This document shows positions 36,601 through 45,233 of a stretch of DNA of 64,000 bases, one piece after another. Source of the DNA: Nannobrachium achirus (Eukaryota; Chordata; Actinopteri; Myctophiformes; Myctophidae); NCBI GenBank assembly GCA_963921795.1, contig OY997644.1, forward strand, positions 2,906,254 to 2,970,253, read 5' to 3'. The translations under genes and the position numbers were made by a program. The notes under the pieces were generated by a model that was given only the letters and a program-made list of their open reading frames with translations, did not search any database and was not told the DNA's origin. Each line of letters opens with the position of its first letter. The stretch's first letter is position 1.

Positions 36601-38883
36601 GGCATGGGTGCCAACATTGGCACAATGGAAGATCACTGGCACACTGGCAGAAGTGTGAGAGAGCCCACACATCTACCGGTATATGGAACTTACTGCCTGC
36701 ATATCATTCTACATTCATTCAAGCTTATAGCTTTGATTGGGGAGAGACTGACTAGTCTGGGAGACAGTCTGGGAGAGTGGGTTATTGCTTGAGTCTAATG
36801 ATCATTAAGCCTACATCCTAATGTAAAATAATATACAGTATTTCTAAAGAGGAATGACAAAAATAAAGGTTGTATTTTGCAGCCTGTCCAAATCAACTGG
36901 AAATATGATATTTTGATGTGTTATGGCACACTGACTATCAAGAAAATGAAAACATGGCACTTCATGTCAAAAAGGTTACCGACCCCTGCTGTATACTGTA
37001 CATGTATATATTGAACCATTGAACAGTACCAACAAGAGCGTGTGCCTAAATATCCTTTGGAACACATGTTCTTTTTCTCCTCCATTTTCTGAAAAGTAGG
37101 CTAATCGTTTTGGGCATACAAGGCTTCCACTCGTCGGCAATGGTAATTATGAAACATTTAGGCTAACTTTGTAACAGACTGATGATAAGTAGGGATGGGT
37201 ATCGTTCACCTTTGAATCGATACGATACCTTTTTTGATACCTGGGAATCGATACAATACCCTTTTCGATACCATTTTCGATACTTTTTATTTAAGTTTAA
37301 CTTCTCTACCGCTGCTGCGGTAGAGCATAGGTGATGATCATGATCACACAGTGTGGCGGAGCGGAGAGTATAGACGTTGGATAATCGTCATAATAAACAT
37401 TATAGGCTATTGTCGGCTATTTTCCACAGTAACGAGTGTAGCCTACTAAAGCAGTCATTAAACTCTCAGTTAAACTCTGTTAAGATGCGACCGGCCAGGG
37501 GTGAGTATCGAAACGAGGTATTGTTCGTTTTTACGTGAACCGATACCCGATAGTATCGACGTCATGCAATCGATACCATTAAAAGTATCGCAGACGATAC
37601 CCATCCCTAATGATAAGACATTTCACTTTGTGACAGACTGACTGAGCAGGTATGAAACATTTAACTTGTGACAGACTGACTGACCAGGTATGAAACATTT
37701 AACTTGTGACAGACTGACTGACCAGGTATGAAACATTTAACTTGTGACAGACTGACTGACCAGGTATGAAACATTTAACTTTGTGACAGACTGACTGAGC
37801 AGGTATGACACATTTAAATTGTGACAGACTGACTGACCAGGTAGGCAGAAAGTGTGTCCAGATGTTGAGCGTCTCGTTGGTCATCTGGAAGAGGCTGAGG
37901 ATGCAGTCTGTGGCTGAGCTGCAGGGGTGGCGGTAGCCAGAGATGATGCTGTCCTCATGGAACACCTGACCCGAGAAAACACGCTGTTAGGTTCTCACAA
38001 CGGTCAACGCACTGATTTTGGACTTTTTGTTTTTTTCTGTTCTTTTCTAGCACCTGAACTCAGTGGTTCTCAACCTTTTCAGGCAGCGACCCCCAAAATA
38101 ATAATATTTTAACTGGGGACCCCCCACCCTGACGAGCACTAAGAGTAACTGTTGAGGCATTACATTTTGTGTAACACGGTTCTATTGTGAAAATAGCAAA
38201 TCTACATGCATGTAGATCGGCTATTCTCACAATTTCTGCTTACATAATATTTAACAATTTGACAAATGTTTAATTTGTCATTTTGGAGGTGTTAAAATGT
38301 CCTTAAATTGTCACTTTAGAAATGTGCAGATACCCTCTCTACACTTAAACCTTGAGTTGGTTTGTTTACTGTTGAGTGAGAAAACAATGTTGCACATTAA
38401 GTTAATCATCTGGGTATCCCCCAAAATAATGGGGACCACCCTGGGGGTCCCGACCCACAGGTTGAGAACCACTGCTGCTTTACGTCTTATCTCAGGTACT
38501 AAGTGTAAATATGTAGATCATGTGTTTTCTTTGATGGATCACCTTTCCCCCCTTGCCCTCGACCTCCCCTTCTTCTTATTCCCTCCAGATTTGATTTATT
38601 TTTGTATTTCTCTCTATTTATTCATTCTTATTCTTATTACTCTCTATGAAATAAATATCCCAAATATTATATTATCAACAACATTATTATAGCCATATCA
38701 ACGTGCTTTGAGAACATTTCTTTCCATTATCTAGCCGCTATCTATCCATATTTCGCTATCGATTCACCTCTCAGAGTCAGCATGTTTAAATGTCAGCATA
38801 CAGATGTAGCGAATAAGAAGAGAACTTACTTTGGGCACTTGGTTGATGGTGAAAACACGTGGTAATCTGATGAGGCTGAGCAT
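28213..38883 (-). CDS. paqr5: Membrane progestin receptor, PAQR family (paqr5/mPR gamma-like), incomplete
   Basis: Five - strand exons are visible: 38830-38883 (MLSLIRLPRVFTINQVPK), 37838-37965 (VFHEDSIISGYRHPCSS to NIWTHFLPTW), 31655-31699 (LGLPFLQYNQYIVK), 30413-30506 (ALRVVAFAYPYLF to PLFYR) and 28213-28357 (VFLCVGEGCTDN to LPERLAPGSFDYIG). All have GT/AG borders and compatible phases. PAQR proteins are seven-helix steroid/adiponectin receptors; the GYRHP and HLPERLAPG.FDYIG segments are diagnostic. The VGEGCTDN and MLSLI features favour paqr5 over paqr6, without resolving fish a/b paralogues. The exon(s) for about 110 residues between FLPTW and LGLPF, and the last exon after FDYIG (expected HSHQLFH), were not found in the window. 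APGSFDYIG has Ser where family members usually have Arg. Introns are filled with hAT elements. The locus may be a pseudogene or misassembled. Confidence 0.8.
28545..28668. mobile_element. Truncated hAT element related to 29580-30097
   Basis: Contains ATATTTAGTTGACTAAAACT and ends TTTGCTGTCAAAATTAACACTG, matching the right end of the element at 29580-30097. The left part is missing. Confidence 0.55.
28693..29159. mobile_element. hAT foldback element with central palindromic cassette (TSD ctgtatag)
   Basis: Termini CAGGGTTCCCCAATTAG and its inverse CTATTGGGGAACCCTG are flanked by the exact 8-bp repeat ctgtatag (28685-28692 and 29160-29167). The arms also correspond further in (ATATCGTC, TGTCGGGTG and CTTGTAT motifs, inverted). 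The middle, 28888-28966, is a 35-bp stem (34 pairs) around a 9-nt loop, with the loop on the exact centre of the element. No ORF. It lies in an intron of the paqr5-like locus, between the 28213 and 30413 exons. Confidence 0.9.
29580..30097. mobile_element. hAT foldback element with central cassette (TSD atttgcaa)
   Basis: Inverted ends CAGTGTTG/CAACACTG are flanked by exact atttgcaa at 29572-29579 and 30098-30105. Both arms consist of GTCGACTAAAACTA-type repeats. The cassette at 29806-29875 lies at the centre, with stem ends TGCATGCTGAAAATAGC and GCTATTTTCAGCACGCA complementary apart from one mismatch. Confidence 0.9.
30251..30426. repeat. 44-bp x 4 minisatellite duplicating a paqr5 splice donor
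   Basis: Four identical 44-bp units start at 30251, 30295, 30339 and 30383. The unit includes the last 14 bases of the exon at 30413-30506 plus its GTAAGA donor, so four identical 5' splice sites stand in a row on the - strand. Only the innermost is useful: reading on from the exon meets an in-frame TAA at the next unit's donor. Confidence 0.95.
31787..32100. mobile_element. hAT-like element (CAGGGGCGTCAC end), right side replaced
   Basis: Starts CAGGGGCGTCACACCAAATT exactly like the element at 43381. It contains a cassette variant (31861-31933, stem AAAAATAGCAGATATACAAG with a CGCGGCACCGAGTGC loop region). It then runs into another element's text (GCTCAAACCTTTTCATG, GGACCCCCAAAATGATATG), so this is a mosaic. 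No matching right terminus. Confidence 0.6.
32153..32263. repeat. Palindromic cassette with a triplicated left arm
   Basis: The right arm is single (GAGGCGTTGTGTGCTTGTAG then ATCGGCTGTTTTCACT). On the left the segment AGCCGATCTAC occurs three times in a row, two of them with AAGCACACA, before the ACAACGCCTCGC part. The flanks ACTAGTGAAAAC and GTTTTCACTACTTTTGTGCG are those of the CAGGGTTCCCCAA family, although its termini are missing here. Confidence 0.85.
32270..34600. other. paqr5 intron: microsatellites, no gene
   Basis: No coding exon was recognised, in particular none for the missing PAQR helices. Simple repeats: (CA)n at about 33093-33179 and 33195-33254, (CA)n-(GCAC)n at about 33491-33595, (TTTC)n at about 33619-33714. 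Open frames over these repeats are artefacts of low complexity. Confidence 0.6.
34604..34772 (+). pseudogene. L2-type LINE 3' end
   Basis: Reads SVASPPYL-like scraps, then CTTCAAAACCACCCTGAAAA, encoding the FKTTLKTHLFAIAFPS ending of the same family as 1-898, then a 3' UTR ending TAATAAAGTTGTTGTTGT. A 5'-truncated copy. Confidence 0.75.
34860..34985. repeat. Foldback with cassette remnant
   Basis: A cassette-like hairpin at 34921-34970 (ATAGCCGATC to GATCAGCTAT, inner GACATGTTGTGAGCTTGTAG). The outer arms are also inverted relatives (TTTTTTACTATTTTGA at the left, TCAAAATAGTGAAAAAAA at the right). Confidence 0.6.
35213..35563 (+). pseudogene. C-terminal end of an RTE-like LINE polyprotein
   Basis: An open frame reads QQERALDGIYTRMLRMS, VRERRMRLAGHCVGL, SKLTLWEPTQGKARKGKK then HTTYADAMRCD and ends VWRVLSWCWLD then stop. 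The R.R.LAGH followed by LWEP..G..RGR-like and TY.D elements are the characteristic tail after the RT in many fish LINEs. Strongly 5'-truncated. Its end was later hit by the hAT element at 35564. Confidence 0.75.
35564..36150. mobile_element. hAT-type element (TSD ggctagac/gtctagac) carrying a nested hAT element
   Basis: Inverted ends TAGTGTTTCTCAAACTT and the complement of TTTGAGAACCACTG. Flanks ggctagac (35556-35563) and gtctagac (36151-36158) agree at 7 of 8 positions. Only about 130 bp belong to this element; the rest is the nested insertion. Confidence 0.75.
35642..36102. mobile_element. Nested hAT foldback element with central cassette (TSD ccctaaag)
   Basis: Ends CAGGTTTCCCCAATA and AATTGGGGAACCCTG, flanked by exact ccctaaag at 35634-35641 and 36103-36110. 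It is the same family as 28693-29159 in the opposite orientation. The shortened cassette (35851-35908) again lies at the centre. Confidence 0.9.
36583..36988. mobile_element. hAT-type element (TSD ctgtatac)
   Basis: Ends CAGGGTTGGGCAACCTT and its inverse AAGGTTACCGACCCCTG, flanked by exact ctgtatac at 36575-36582 and 36989-36996. No ORF and no cassette inside. A cassette remnant lies just outside at 36496-36549. Confidence 0.88.
37147..37850. repeat. 38-bp minisatellite covering the paqr5 exon 2 donor, split by a hAT element
   Basis: Six units of 38-39 bp run from about 37619 to 37850, and a seventh lies at 37147-37189 on the other side of the hAT element 37190-37609. The unit contains GACTGACCAGGTA; on the - strand this is TACCTG then GTCAGTC, the end of exon 2 (37838-37965) with its splice donor. 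Exact units read GACTGACC, variants GACTGAGC lack the donor GT. Confidence 0.9.
37190..37609. mobile_element. hAT-type element (TSD atgataag)
   Basis: Ends TAGGGATGGGTATCGTTCA and its inverse GACGATACCCATCCCTA, flanked by exact atgataag at 37182-37189 and 37610-37617. A second copy is at 40287-40731. The arms are built of GAATCGATACGATACC motifs. No ORF. Confidence 0.92.
38061..38474. mobile_element. hAT foldback element with minimal cassette
   Basis: Ends CAGTGGTTCTCAACCTTTTC and GGTTGAGAACCACTG. At 38184-38233 the cassette is reduced to a hairpin without loop (ATTGTGAAAATAGC at the left, GCTATTCTCACAAT at the right, centre TGCATGCA-like), lacking the CTCACAACGC part. Target duplication not recognisable. 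Lies in paqr5 intron 1. Confidence 0.75.
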
Positions 38884-39570
38884 TGTTATTATGTGAGGGT
38901 GCAGCCTGACGGTGCCTTGATTCACTGAAGTATAACAAGTGAGCTGAACTGGACTGTCACCTGCTGGGACGACCTCTGCCTTTATAAGCGTGTTGTTGCC
39001 ATGCCGCTCAGACGGTCCCGCCCCCTCTTCTTACATCTCACCTATCCTCAACCAACGAGAATATCCAGTATGTACCTGGGACACACCCCTTCTCGGCCAC
39101 ACCTCCCTCCCTCCCTCACATTATTTCTTTCGCTCTCTAACAATTTCTCGTGGTCATCTCTCCTTTCTGCTATTACACAACCGTGCTGCGAGCTTGTAGA
39201 TCTGCTATTTTGGAAAAGTTGTGAAAATGTGTGCAAATCTACTTACATTTTTTTTTCTTTGCAACCCATTTTCTCACCCAGTGCCAACTACCTAACCTGT
39301 AGTCCTGGTTTCCGCTCTCCCCCTGCCGCGCCAGAGGAATTGGGGAGCACCTGGCTGGTTAGGGGGAGGTATTATAGAAACCAGGACTACAGCATGTTTT
39401 TGTGAGGGTATCTACCCTAGGAGTCACGGGGAGAACATGCAAACTCCACACAGAAAGGCCCTATCGCCAATCCCACCTAGGGTGTGGGCTCTGATGACGC
39501 GGAGGGAGGAACACGCCCCCAGCGCCCACAGCGTCCCCTGGCGGGAATTGAACCCAGGACCTTCTAGCAT
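38884..39570. other. 5' flank of the paqr5-like gene
   Basis: Upstream of the ATG at 38883 on the - strand. On + it includes GCCTTTATAAGCGTG near 38980; its complement contains CTTATAAAGG, a TATA-like box about 100 bp upstream of the start codon. A half cassette lies at 39182-39212. A small inverted repeat has arms at about 39298-39313 and 39375-39390 (CTGTAGTCCTGGTTTC and complement). Confidence 0.45.
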
Positions 39571-39579
39571 TTGTAACAA

Positions 39580-40007
39580 AAATTTTGCTTCTGGGGGTCA
39601 CTGGAACTAAATATTTTGAGATGGGGGTCCGTGGCCAAATATATATCATTTTGGGGGTCCTTCACATGAAAAAGAGCACCACTGACATAGAAGTCCTTCA
39701 CGTGAAAAAGAGCACCACTGACATAGAAACATAGGTTTTTCAAAAAAAAACCTTAGAAGGATTTATAGAATCGGGTCAAAAATATTCAAAGACTTGCACA
39801 AATCTTCATGATTTTTCAAAAATAGCAGATCTACAAGATCTACAAGCTTGAGCGTAGATCTACTATTTTTCAACAGTCAAAGCACAACATATTGCGTTCC
39901 CAGTCTAAATGGGTTAAACCCCCTCCCCTTATGAAGAACATTCATGGGGGGGCCTGCAGGGAATCCTTGTACCCATGCAGGGCCCAGAACTTGGTGCAAC
40001 ACCCCTG
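39580..40007 (-). mobile_element. Mosaic of hAT fragments including the CAGGGGYGT family (reverse)
   Basis: The right end read on - begins CAGGGGTGTTGCACCAAGTT followed by TGGGCCCTGC, matching the start of the elements at 31787 and 43381. It contains a rearranged cassette at about 39817-39871 and the GAGATGGGGGTCCGTGGCCA block shared with 45420 and, inverted, 32030. Confidence 0.55.
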
Positions 40008-40286
40008 CATGCACACACTCTCATCCCATTATCCCAGTATTCATTATTGCTAAAGATTTCACTATGAAAGGCAATTGTTGTGAGATGAAACCCAAATCAG
40101 TCCTATGAATGAAAGGCCCTTTTCAAATGAATGACTCCATTCTCCTCTGTCTCTGGAGACTCTGGAGGACAGCCGGTCAAGCAGGTTTCAGGCAGAAATC
40201 TCTTTTCAGGGCAACGACAACAATGCCAGGCCAACACAAGTGATTGACATTAAATGATCTGACTGGAGGAGCCGTGCATGCATGGC

Positions 40287-40731
40287 TAGGGATGGGTATC
40301 GTTCACCTTTGAATCGATACGATACCTTTTTCGATACCTGGGAATCGATACGATACCCTTTTCGATACCATTTTCGATACTTTTTATTTAAGTTTAACTT
40401 CAACACAGAAAGAGTGGTGACTCGCTGCTGCGGGCAGAGGTGATGATGATGATCACACAGTGTGGCGGAGCGGAGAGTATAGACGTTGGATAATCATCAT
40501 AATAATAAACATTATAGGCTATTGTCTGCTATTTTCCACAGTAACGAGTGTAGCCTACTAACGCAGTCATTAAACTCTCAGTAGCCCAACTGTTACAGAT
40601 GCGACCGGCCAGGGGTGCGTTCCAGAGTATCTAAACGAGGTATCGTTCGTTTTTACGTGAACCGATACCCGATAGTATCGACGTCATGCGATCGATACCA
40701 TTAAAAGTATCGCAGACGATACCCATCCCTA
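40287..40731. mobile_element. hAT-type element (TSD tgcatggc)
   Basis: Second copy of the 37190-37609 family, same orientation, with TAGGGATGGGTATCG ends. Exact tgcatggc flanks at 40279-40286 and 40732-40739. Confidence 0.92.
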
Positions 40732-40798
40732 TGCATGGCCGATGCATTGTTCTTCTGTGGCCGCCATTTTCCTCCCAGAAAGTCACGCCAGTCTAGAG

Positions 40799-41158
40799 CA
40801 GTGGTTCTCAACCTGTGGGTCGGGACCCACAAGGGGGTCCCCAAACTATTTTGGGGGGTCCCCGGATGATTAACTTATTGTGAAACATTGTTTTCTCACT
40901 CAACAGTAAACAAACCAACATAAGGTTTAAGTGTATAGAGGGTATCTGCACATTTCTAAAGTGACAATTTAGGGACTTTTTAATACCTCTAAAATGATAA
41001 ATTAAACAATGGCCAAATTGTCAAATATTAGACATGCGGATATTGTGAAAATAGCCGATCTACATGCTCACAACGCCTCGCAACGCGTCAGGGTGGGGGT
41101 CCCCAATTAAAATATGATTATTTTGGGGGTCACGGCCTGAGAAGGTTGAGAACCACTG
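40799..41158. mobile_element. hAT element with half cassette (TSD gtctagag/gtctagaa)
   Basis: Ends CAGTGGTTCTCAACCTGTGG and AGGTTGAGAACCACTG. Flanks gtctagag (40791-40798) and gtctagaa (41159-41166) differ at one base. The cassette at 41042-41088 has its left arm and loop (CTCACAACGCCTCGCAACGC) but the right arm is deleted. Confidence 0.82.
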
Positions 41159-41467
41159 GTCTAGAAAACAGAGTCACGTACAACTTCCTAGACTTGAACT
41201 ACAAGTTCTGTCTGTCTGAATTTCAGCCAGTGTTCTTTAGATAAAGGCTGATGTCAATCTGATGGACGGGTGCCGTGCAGGAGAAAGGGTGTGAGCTAGT
41301 TTCCCTGGCTTATAGAAATGTAAACAGAATCTCTTCCATGCCTCTTTCTCATTCCATGCATGTTTCACTGCATGTGACAAGTCACCTGCATGGGAGTGAT
41401 GGTTTGCTGTCACGTAGAGGGAGATGGCCAAGGCAAGCCGGGGACTTCTTCTTTGGCACGTTATTGT

Positions 41468-41949
41468 CAGGGACGTGCTGGCCATTGGGAAAAGCGGGAC
41501 AACTCCCGAACGGCCGGTTCATTCCCGGCCGGTCCAGGCCGGCCATTAGGAAAAAAATTAAACTGTTTGCACAAAAGTAAAAATTAAACTGTTTGCACAA
41601 AAGTAAAAAATAAACTGTTTGCACAAAAGTAGTGAAAACAGCAGATCTACAAGCACACAACGCCTCACACCACGAGGCGTTGTGTGCTTATAGATTGGCT
41701 GTTTTCACTAGTTTAAATCATTTTTAAAATGATAAATACAAAACAAACGGTTTTGGACATAAGGTTTCCACCCGACAACGACGAAATATAACTCATGCAA
41801 TTGGCCCACTGTCTTGTCACTTGTCATGATCTGAAATGGCAAATCTTTGAGTAGCAGCAGCGCTATAGAGAGATCTCTCTCTATAGCACGCAATGAGGGC
41901 CTCTCCAACTCTTTTTCCCGGGCTGATTCAGGGGCCCAGCACGTCCCTG
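41468..41949. mobile_element. hAT element with cassette and internal triplication (TSD gttattgt)
   Basis: Ends CAGGGACGTGCTGG and CCAGCACGTCCCTG, flanked by exact gttattgt at 41460-41467 and 41950-41957. A 27-28-bp block (AAACTGTTTGCACAAAAGTA) is present three times before the cassette (41629-41710, TAGTGAAAAC to GTTTTCACTA). A separate perfect palindrome, GCTATAGAGAGATCTCTC with continuation to TATAGC, lies at about 41862-41887. A truncated relative is at 57697-57890. Confidence 0.9.
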
Positions 41950-42029
41950 GTTATTGTGCTTTGACTAATTAAGACCCGAGGCCGAAACCTGTTGGCAACC
42001 TTCCATGGACTTTGCCAGCGGGGAGAAAC

Positions 42030-42475
42030 AATTTACAACTAGAAGCAGTGCTCTTCCGAGCACAGGTCTCCACCAGGCCACACAAATCGGCCTGTTATAG
42101 CGCCACCATGAGGCTGATTTAAAAAATGTGGGGCAGAGGTTCTGAATTAGCATCCAGGGAGTGTGTGTACTCAGTTTGGCAGCGATCGGGCCAACGGCGC
42201 CGGAGATTAGCTGGTAACAACCAGGCCACACAAATCGGCCTGTTATAGCGCCACCATGAGGCTGATTTGAAAAATGTGGGGCAGAGGTTCTAGATTGGCA
42301 TCCAGGGAGTGTGTGTGCTCAGTTTGGCAGCGATCGGGCCAACGGTGACTGAGATTAGCTGCTCACAAACTGCGAGGACGCACGGACGCACGGACGCACG
42401 CACGGACGCACGGACGGACGGACGGACGGACGGAGGGGAAAACATACTCTCCCTCAGCCTTCGGCTGGTGGAGAC
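42030..42475 (+). repeat. Dispersed repeat (CTAGAAGCAGTGCTCTTCCG family)
   Basis: Runs from AACTAGAAGCAGTGCTCTTC to CCTTCGGCTGGTGGAGACAA. An about 145-bp block (ACACAAATCGGCCTGTTATA onward) is tandemly duplicated inside, and a (GGAC)n/(GCAC)n tract lies at 42373-42434. Same family as 54046 and 56600 onward. Confidence 0.65.
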
Positions 42476-42527
42476 AATTACAATTTACAATTTAGGCAGA
42501 TTCTCTTAATCTTGAGCGATTTACAAT

Positions 42528-42760
42528 TTGGGGCGGCTGTAGCTCAGTAGGTAGAGCAGGTTGGCCAATGGACCATGGGTCGGCTACTCCTGTCTACATG
42601 TCGAAGTGTCCTTGGGCAAGACACTGAACCCCGAGTTGCTCCCGGTGAGCTGGTTGGTGCCTTGCATGGTTTCCACCGCCACTGGTGTATGAATGTGTGA
42701 ATGGGTGAATGTAATGCACATTGTAAAGCGCTTTGGATAAAAGCGCTATATAAATGCACC
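42528..42760 (+). mobile_element. tRNA-derived SINE (TSD atttacaat)
   Basis: The head GGGGCGGCTGTAGCTCAGTA GGTAGAGC holds an RNA polymerase III A box (TAGCTCAGTAGG), followed by a B-box-like GGTCGGCTACTCC. The body has GAAGTGTCCTTGGGCAAGAC and the tail AAAGCGCTTTGGATAAAAGC, a combination typical of fish SINEs. Exact 9-bp duplications atttacaat lie at 42519-42527 and 42761-42769. It is not a tRNA gene: no cloverleaf 3' half. Confidence 0.85.
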
Positions 42761-42861
42761 ATTTACAATGAGCAAGGACAGCGCAAGGTAATACATCAAA
42801 TGCATGGCAAGCAATGGTAATCTAGCATTGTAGGTAAACAACAATATAATAACCAAAATAG

Positions 42862-43371
42862 TTAAAGTTGTACTATGTAACTTTTTTCATAAAACAAATC
42901 TTAAAATTCTCCTAACTATTAAATCACAAAAGTTTTAGAAGATCCGCGCCGTGAATTTCAGCCTGTAAAGCCTTCTCTATATATGTAAACTGTGATCCTT
43001 GCCGGGGACCGGATCTCGCGCCAAAATTGCGTCATCACACTACCGGCCAATCACAGCGAGGGTTATACAACTGCCGGCCAATCACAGCGCATCTTGAAGT
43101 GGGGTCGCTATGGCTGCCATATTTGTTGTCACCCGTTTGTACCATCCCGTCTCTAGGTAATTTCGCCTACCAGGCAGGGTGAAGGAGTCCGTATCTCTGG
43201 AATTACTGAACGCACAGGAACAAGGGACCCCTCTAAAGATAGATCTCAGCGAGGTGGAGGCAGACGCGGGGGTCTGAAGGTACGAAAAACGGCCGAAAGA
43301 CGCGGACGCGACCGCGGTTTGCTATAGGGCTAATGACCACTAGTTGGGCATCTTACACAGTATAGCTTTAA
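42862..43371. mobile_element. Non-autonomous element with TTAAAG ends
   Basis: Inverted ends AAGTTGTACTATGTAA and TTACACAGTATAGCTT, bordered by TTA/TTAA-type sequence on both sides. The GC-richer middle (CCAATCACAGCG repeated, GACGCGGACGCGACCGCGG) has no conserved ORF. Target site TTA or TTAA cannot be told apart because TTAAAG/CTTTAA is palindromic. Confidence 0.65.
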
Positions 43372-43380
43372 TAATATATA

Positions 43381-43848
43381 CAGGGGCGTCACACCAAATT
43401 CTGGGCCCTGGGTACAAGGATTCACTGCGGGCCCCCCATGAATGTTAACTATTGAAAAATAGCAGATATACAAGCTCACAGCGCGGCACCGAGTGCCGCG
43501 CTGCGAGCTTGTAGATCTGCTATTTTTGGAAAATCTTGAAAATGTGTGCCAAGAAACCTATGTTTCCATGTCAGTGATGCTCAAACTTTTTCACGTGAAG
43601 GACCCCCCCCATCTCAAAATATTTAGTCCCAGGGACCCCCCAGAAGCAAACTTTGAGTTACAAATGTTCACTTAAGAAATACATATATTCAAAGATTTGC
43701 GCACATTTTCACGACTTTTCAAGCAGATCTACAAGCTCGGCTGTGAGCTTGTATATCTGCTATTTTTCAATAGCTAAAGTTACTAGGGCCCCTCCACCTT
43801 GGGCCCTGGTAACTCAGTCCCACTTTCCTACCCCTTGTGACGCCCCTG
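43381..43848. mobile_element. hAT-like foldback element with two cassettes
   Basis: Ends CAGGGGCGTCACACC and TTGTGACGCCCCTG. One cassette variant at 43453-43526 (CGCGGCACCGAGTGCCGCGC centre) and a second, shortened one at 43722-43765 lie symmetrically about the middle. Between them sits a piece of the GCTCAAACTTTTTCACG element. The flanks aatatata/aatacatt match only partly, so the duplication has decayed. Confidence 0.7.
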
Positions 43849-44124
43849 AATACATTGAAACTCTACACCCCAGAGCGGTGGTTCCCAAACATTTTAGCTC
43901 AAGACCCAAAAGAGAAATTAGACGTTTGCCCTGGACCCAAACTAGTGAAAATAGCAGATGTACAAGCTCACAACGCTTCGCTTCTACTTATTAATTATTA
44001 TCATGTTCTTAATGTGTGTGTTTGCTTGTTTTAAAATGTATACAGCAAAAGGTGGGGAGAGGAGAGTCTATTGAAATATTTTCATTTTTTGGATTTTTAC
44101 TCGAGTCGTGACCCATGTTTAGGA
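43849..44124. mobile_element. hAT fragment with half cassette
   Basis: GCGGTGGTTCCCAAACATTT at about 43874 looks like a hAT terminus. A half cassette (AGTGAAAATAGCAGATGTAC then AAGCTCACAACGC) is at 43943-43980. No partner terminus. Confidence 0.45.
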
Positions 44125-45017
44125 CAGTGGTTCTCAACCTGTGGGTCGGGACCCCCAGGGGGGGTCGCCAAATTATTTTGGGAGGTCCCCAGATGATTAG
44201 CTTAATGTGCAACATTGTTTTCTCACTTAAAGGACAACTTTAGTTTTTTACAACAAGGGTTCATATTTTAGATTAAAGAATATAAAAGATGAGTGTTGAA
44301 TTGATTTCATTTACTTCTTTCTATTTTTTAGAGATTATTATTTCAGTGGTTGGGGGCATGCGTACAAGTGGCTAAATATGTCATTTTACACAGAATAAGA
44401 CCATTCCCAAGATACAACGCAACCTTTCATGGTTGGATGTGACTTATGGGGGCTAGAAGTGTTACTGTAAATAGCAATAAAGAAACTGCTGGCTTATTGT
44501 GTCTAAAAAGACATATTTAGCCACTTGTACGCATGCCCCCATGCGTACGCATGCCGCACATTTTAGCGCAATAAACACAATAAAACAATAGAACGAAGCA
44601 TATGAAAACATTTTAACACTCACTTTTTCTTTTCTCTAATTACAATCTAAAATATGAACCCTTGTTGTAAAAAAACAAAGTTTTCCTTTAACAGTAAACA
44701 AACCAACATGAAGTTTACGTGCAAAGAGGGTGTTTCCCCATCCTAAAAAGACAATTTGAGCACAATTTGAATACCTCTTAAATGACAAATTTAACCTTGG
44801 CCAAACTGTCAAATATTAGAGACATAAATTGTGAAAATAGCCGATCTACATAATCACAACGCCTCGCAACACGAGGCGTTGTGAGCATGTAGATCTGCTA
44901 TTTTCACAATAGAACCGTGTTATACAAGATGTAATGGCTCAACTCTTAGTGCTTGTCAGGGTGCATGGGTCCCCAGTCAAAATATGATTATTGGCCTGAA
45001 AAGGTTGAGAACTACTG
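44125..45017. mobile_element. hAT element with cassette, containing a nested element (TSD gtttagga)
   Basis: Ends CAGTGGTTCTCAACCTGTGG and AGGTTGAGAACTACTG, flanked by exact gtttagga at 44117-44124 and 45018-45025. The cassette is at 44828-44910 (ATTGTGAAAATAGCC to GCTATTTTCACAAT). The family copy at 40799 lacks the 458-bp insertion at 44230, which defines that insertion exactly. Confidence 0.92.
44230..44687. mobile_element. Nested TTA-target foldback element (PIF/Harbinger-like)
   Basis: Ends AAGGACAACTTTAG and the complement of AAAGTTTTCCTT are followed by inverted TTTTTTACAACAAGGGTTCA blocks. A TTA duplication (44227-44229, 44688-44690) splits the CACTTAACAG text expected from the 40799 copy. 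Inside is a further inverted repeat (GTACAAGTGGCTAAATATGT and complement). Confidence 0.8.
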
Positions 45018-45233
45018 GTTTAGGAAACAGTGCACTATAGGATGCCAGGTCAACAATGACCTGGCAACAGTCTACACAACATCACATGCTATCTAATTAC
45101 ATTTTAGCCTTTGCATAAGCCTGCAAGGTCGTTGAAGCTATAGGGCAAGTGCTACAGAAACGGACTGAGAACTTTGCAAATGACTGATGTTGCTTTAAAA
45201 TTTAGGCCTAGAATTATTGAATGCTTTAACCAG

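Noticed and set aside
42530-42610. tRNA gene with an A box and B-box-like motif
   Set aside because: No cloverleaf 3' half or anticodon arm. The body, tail and 9-bp flanking duplications show it is a SINE.
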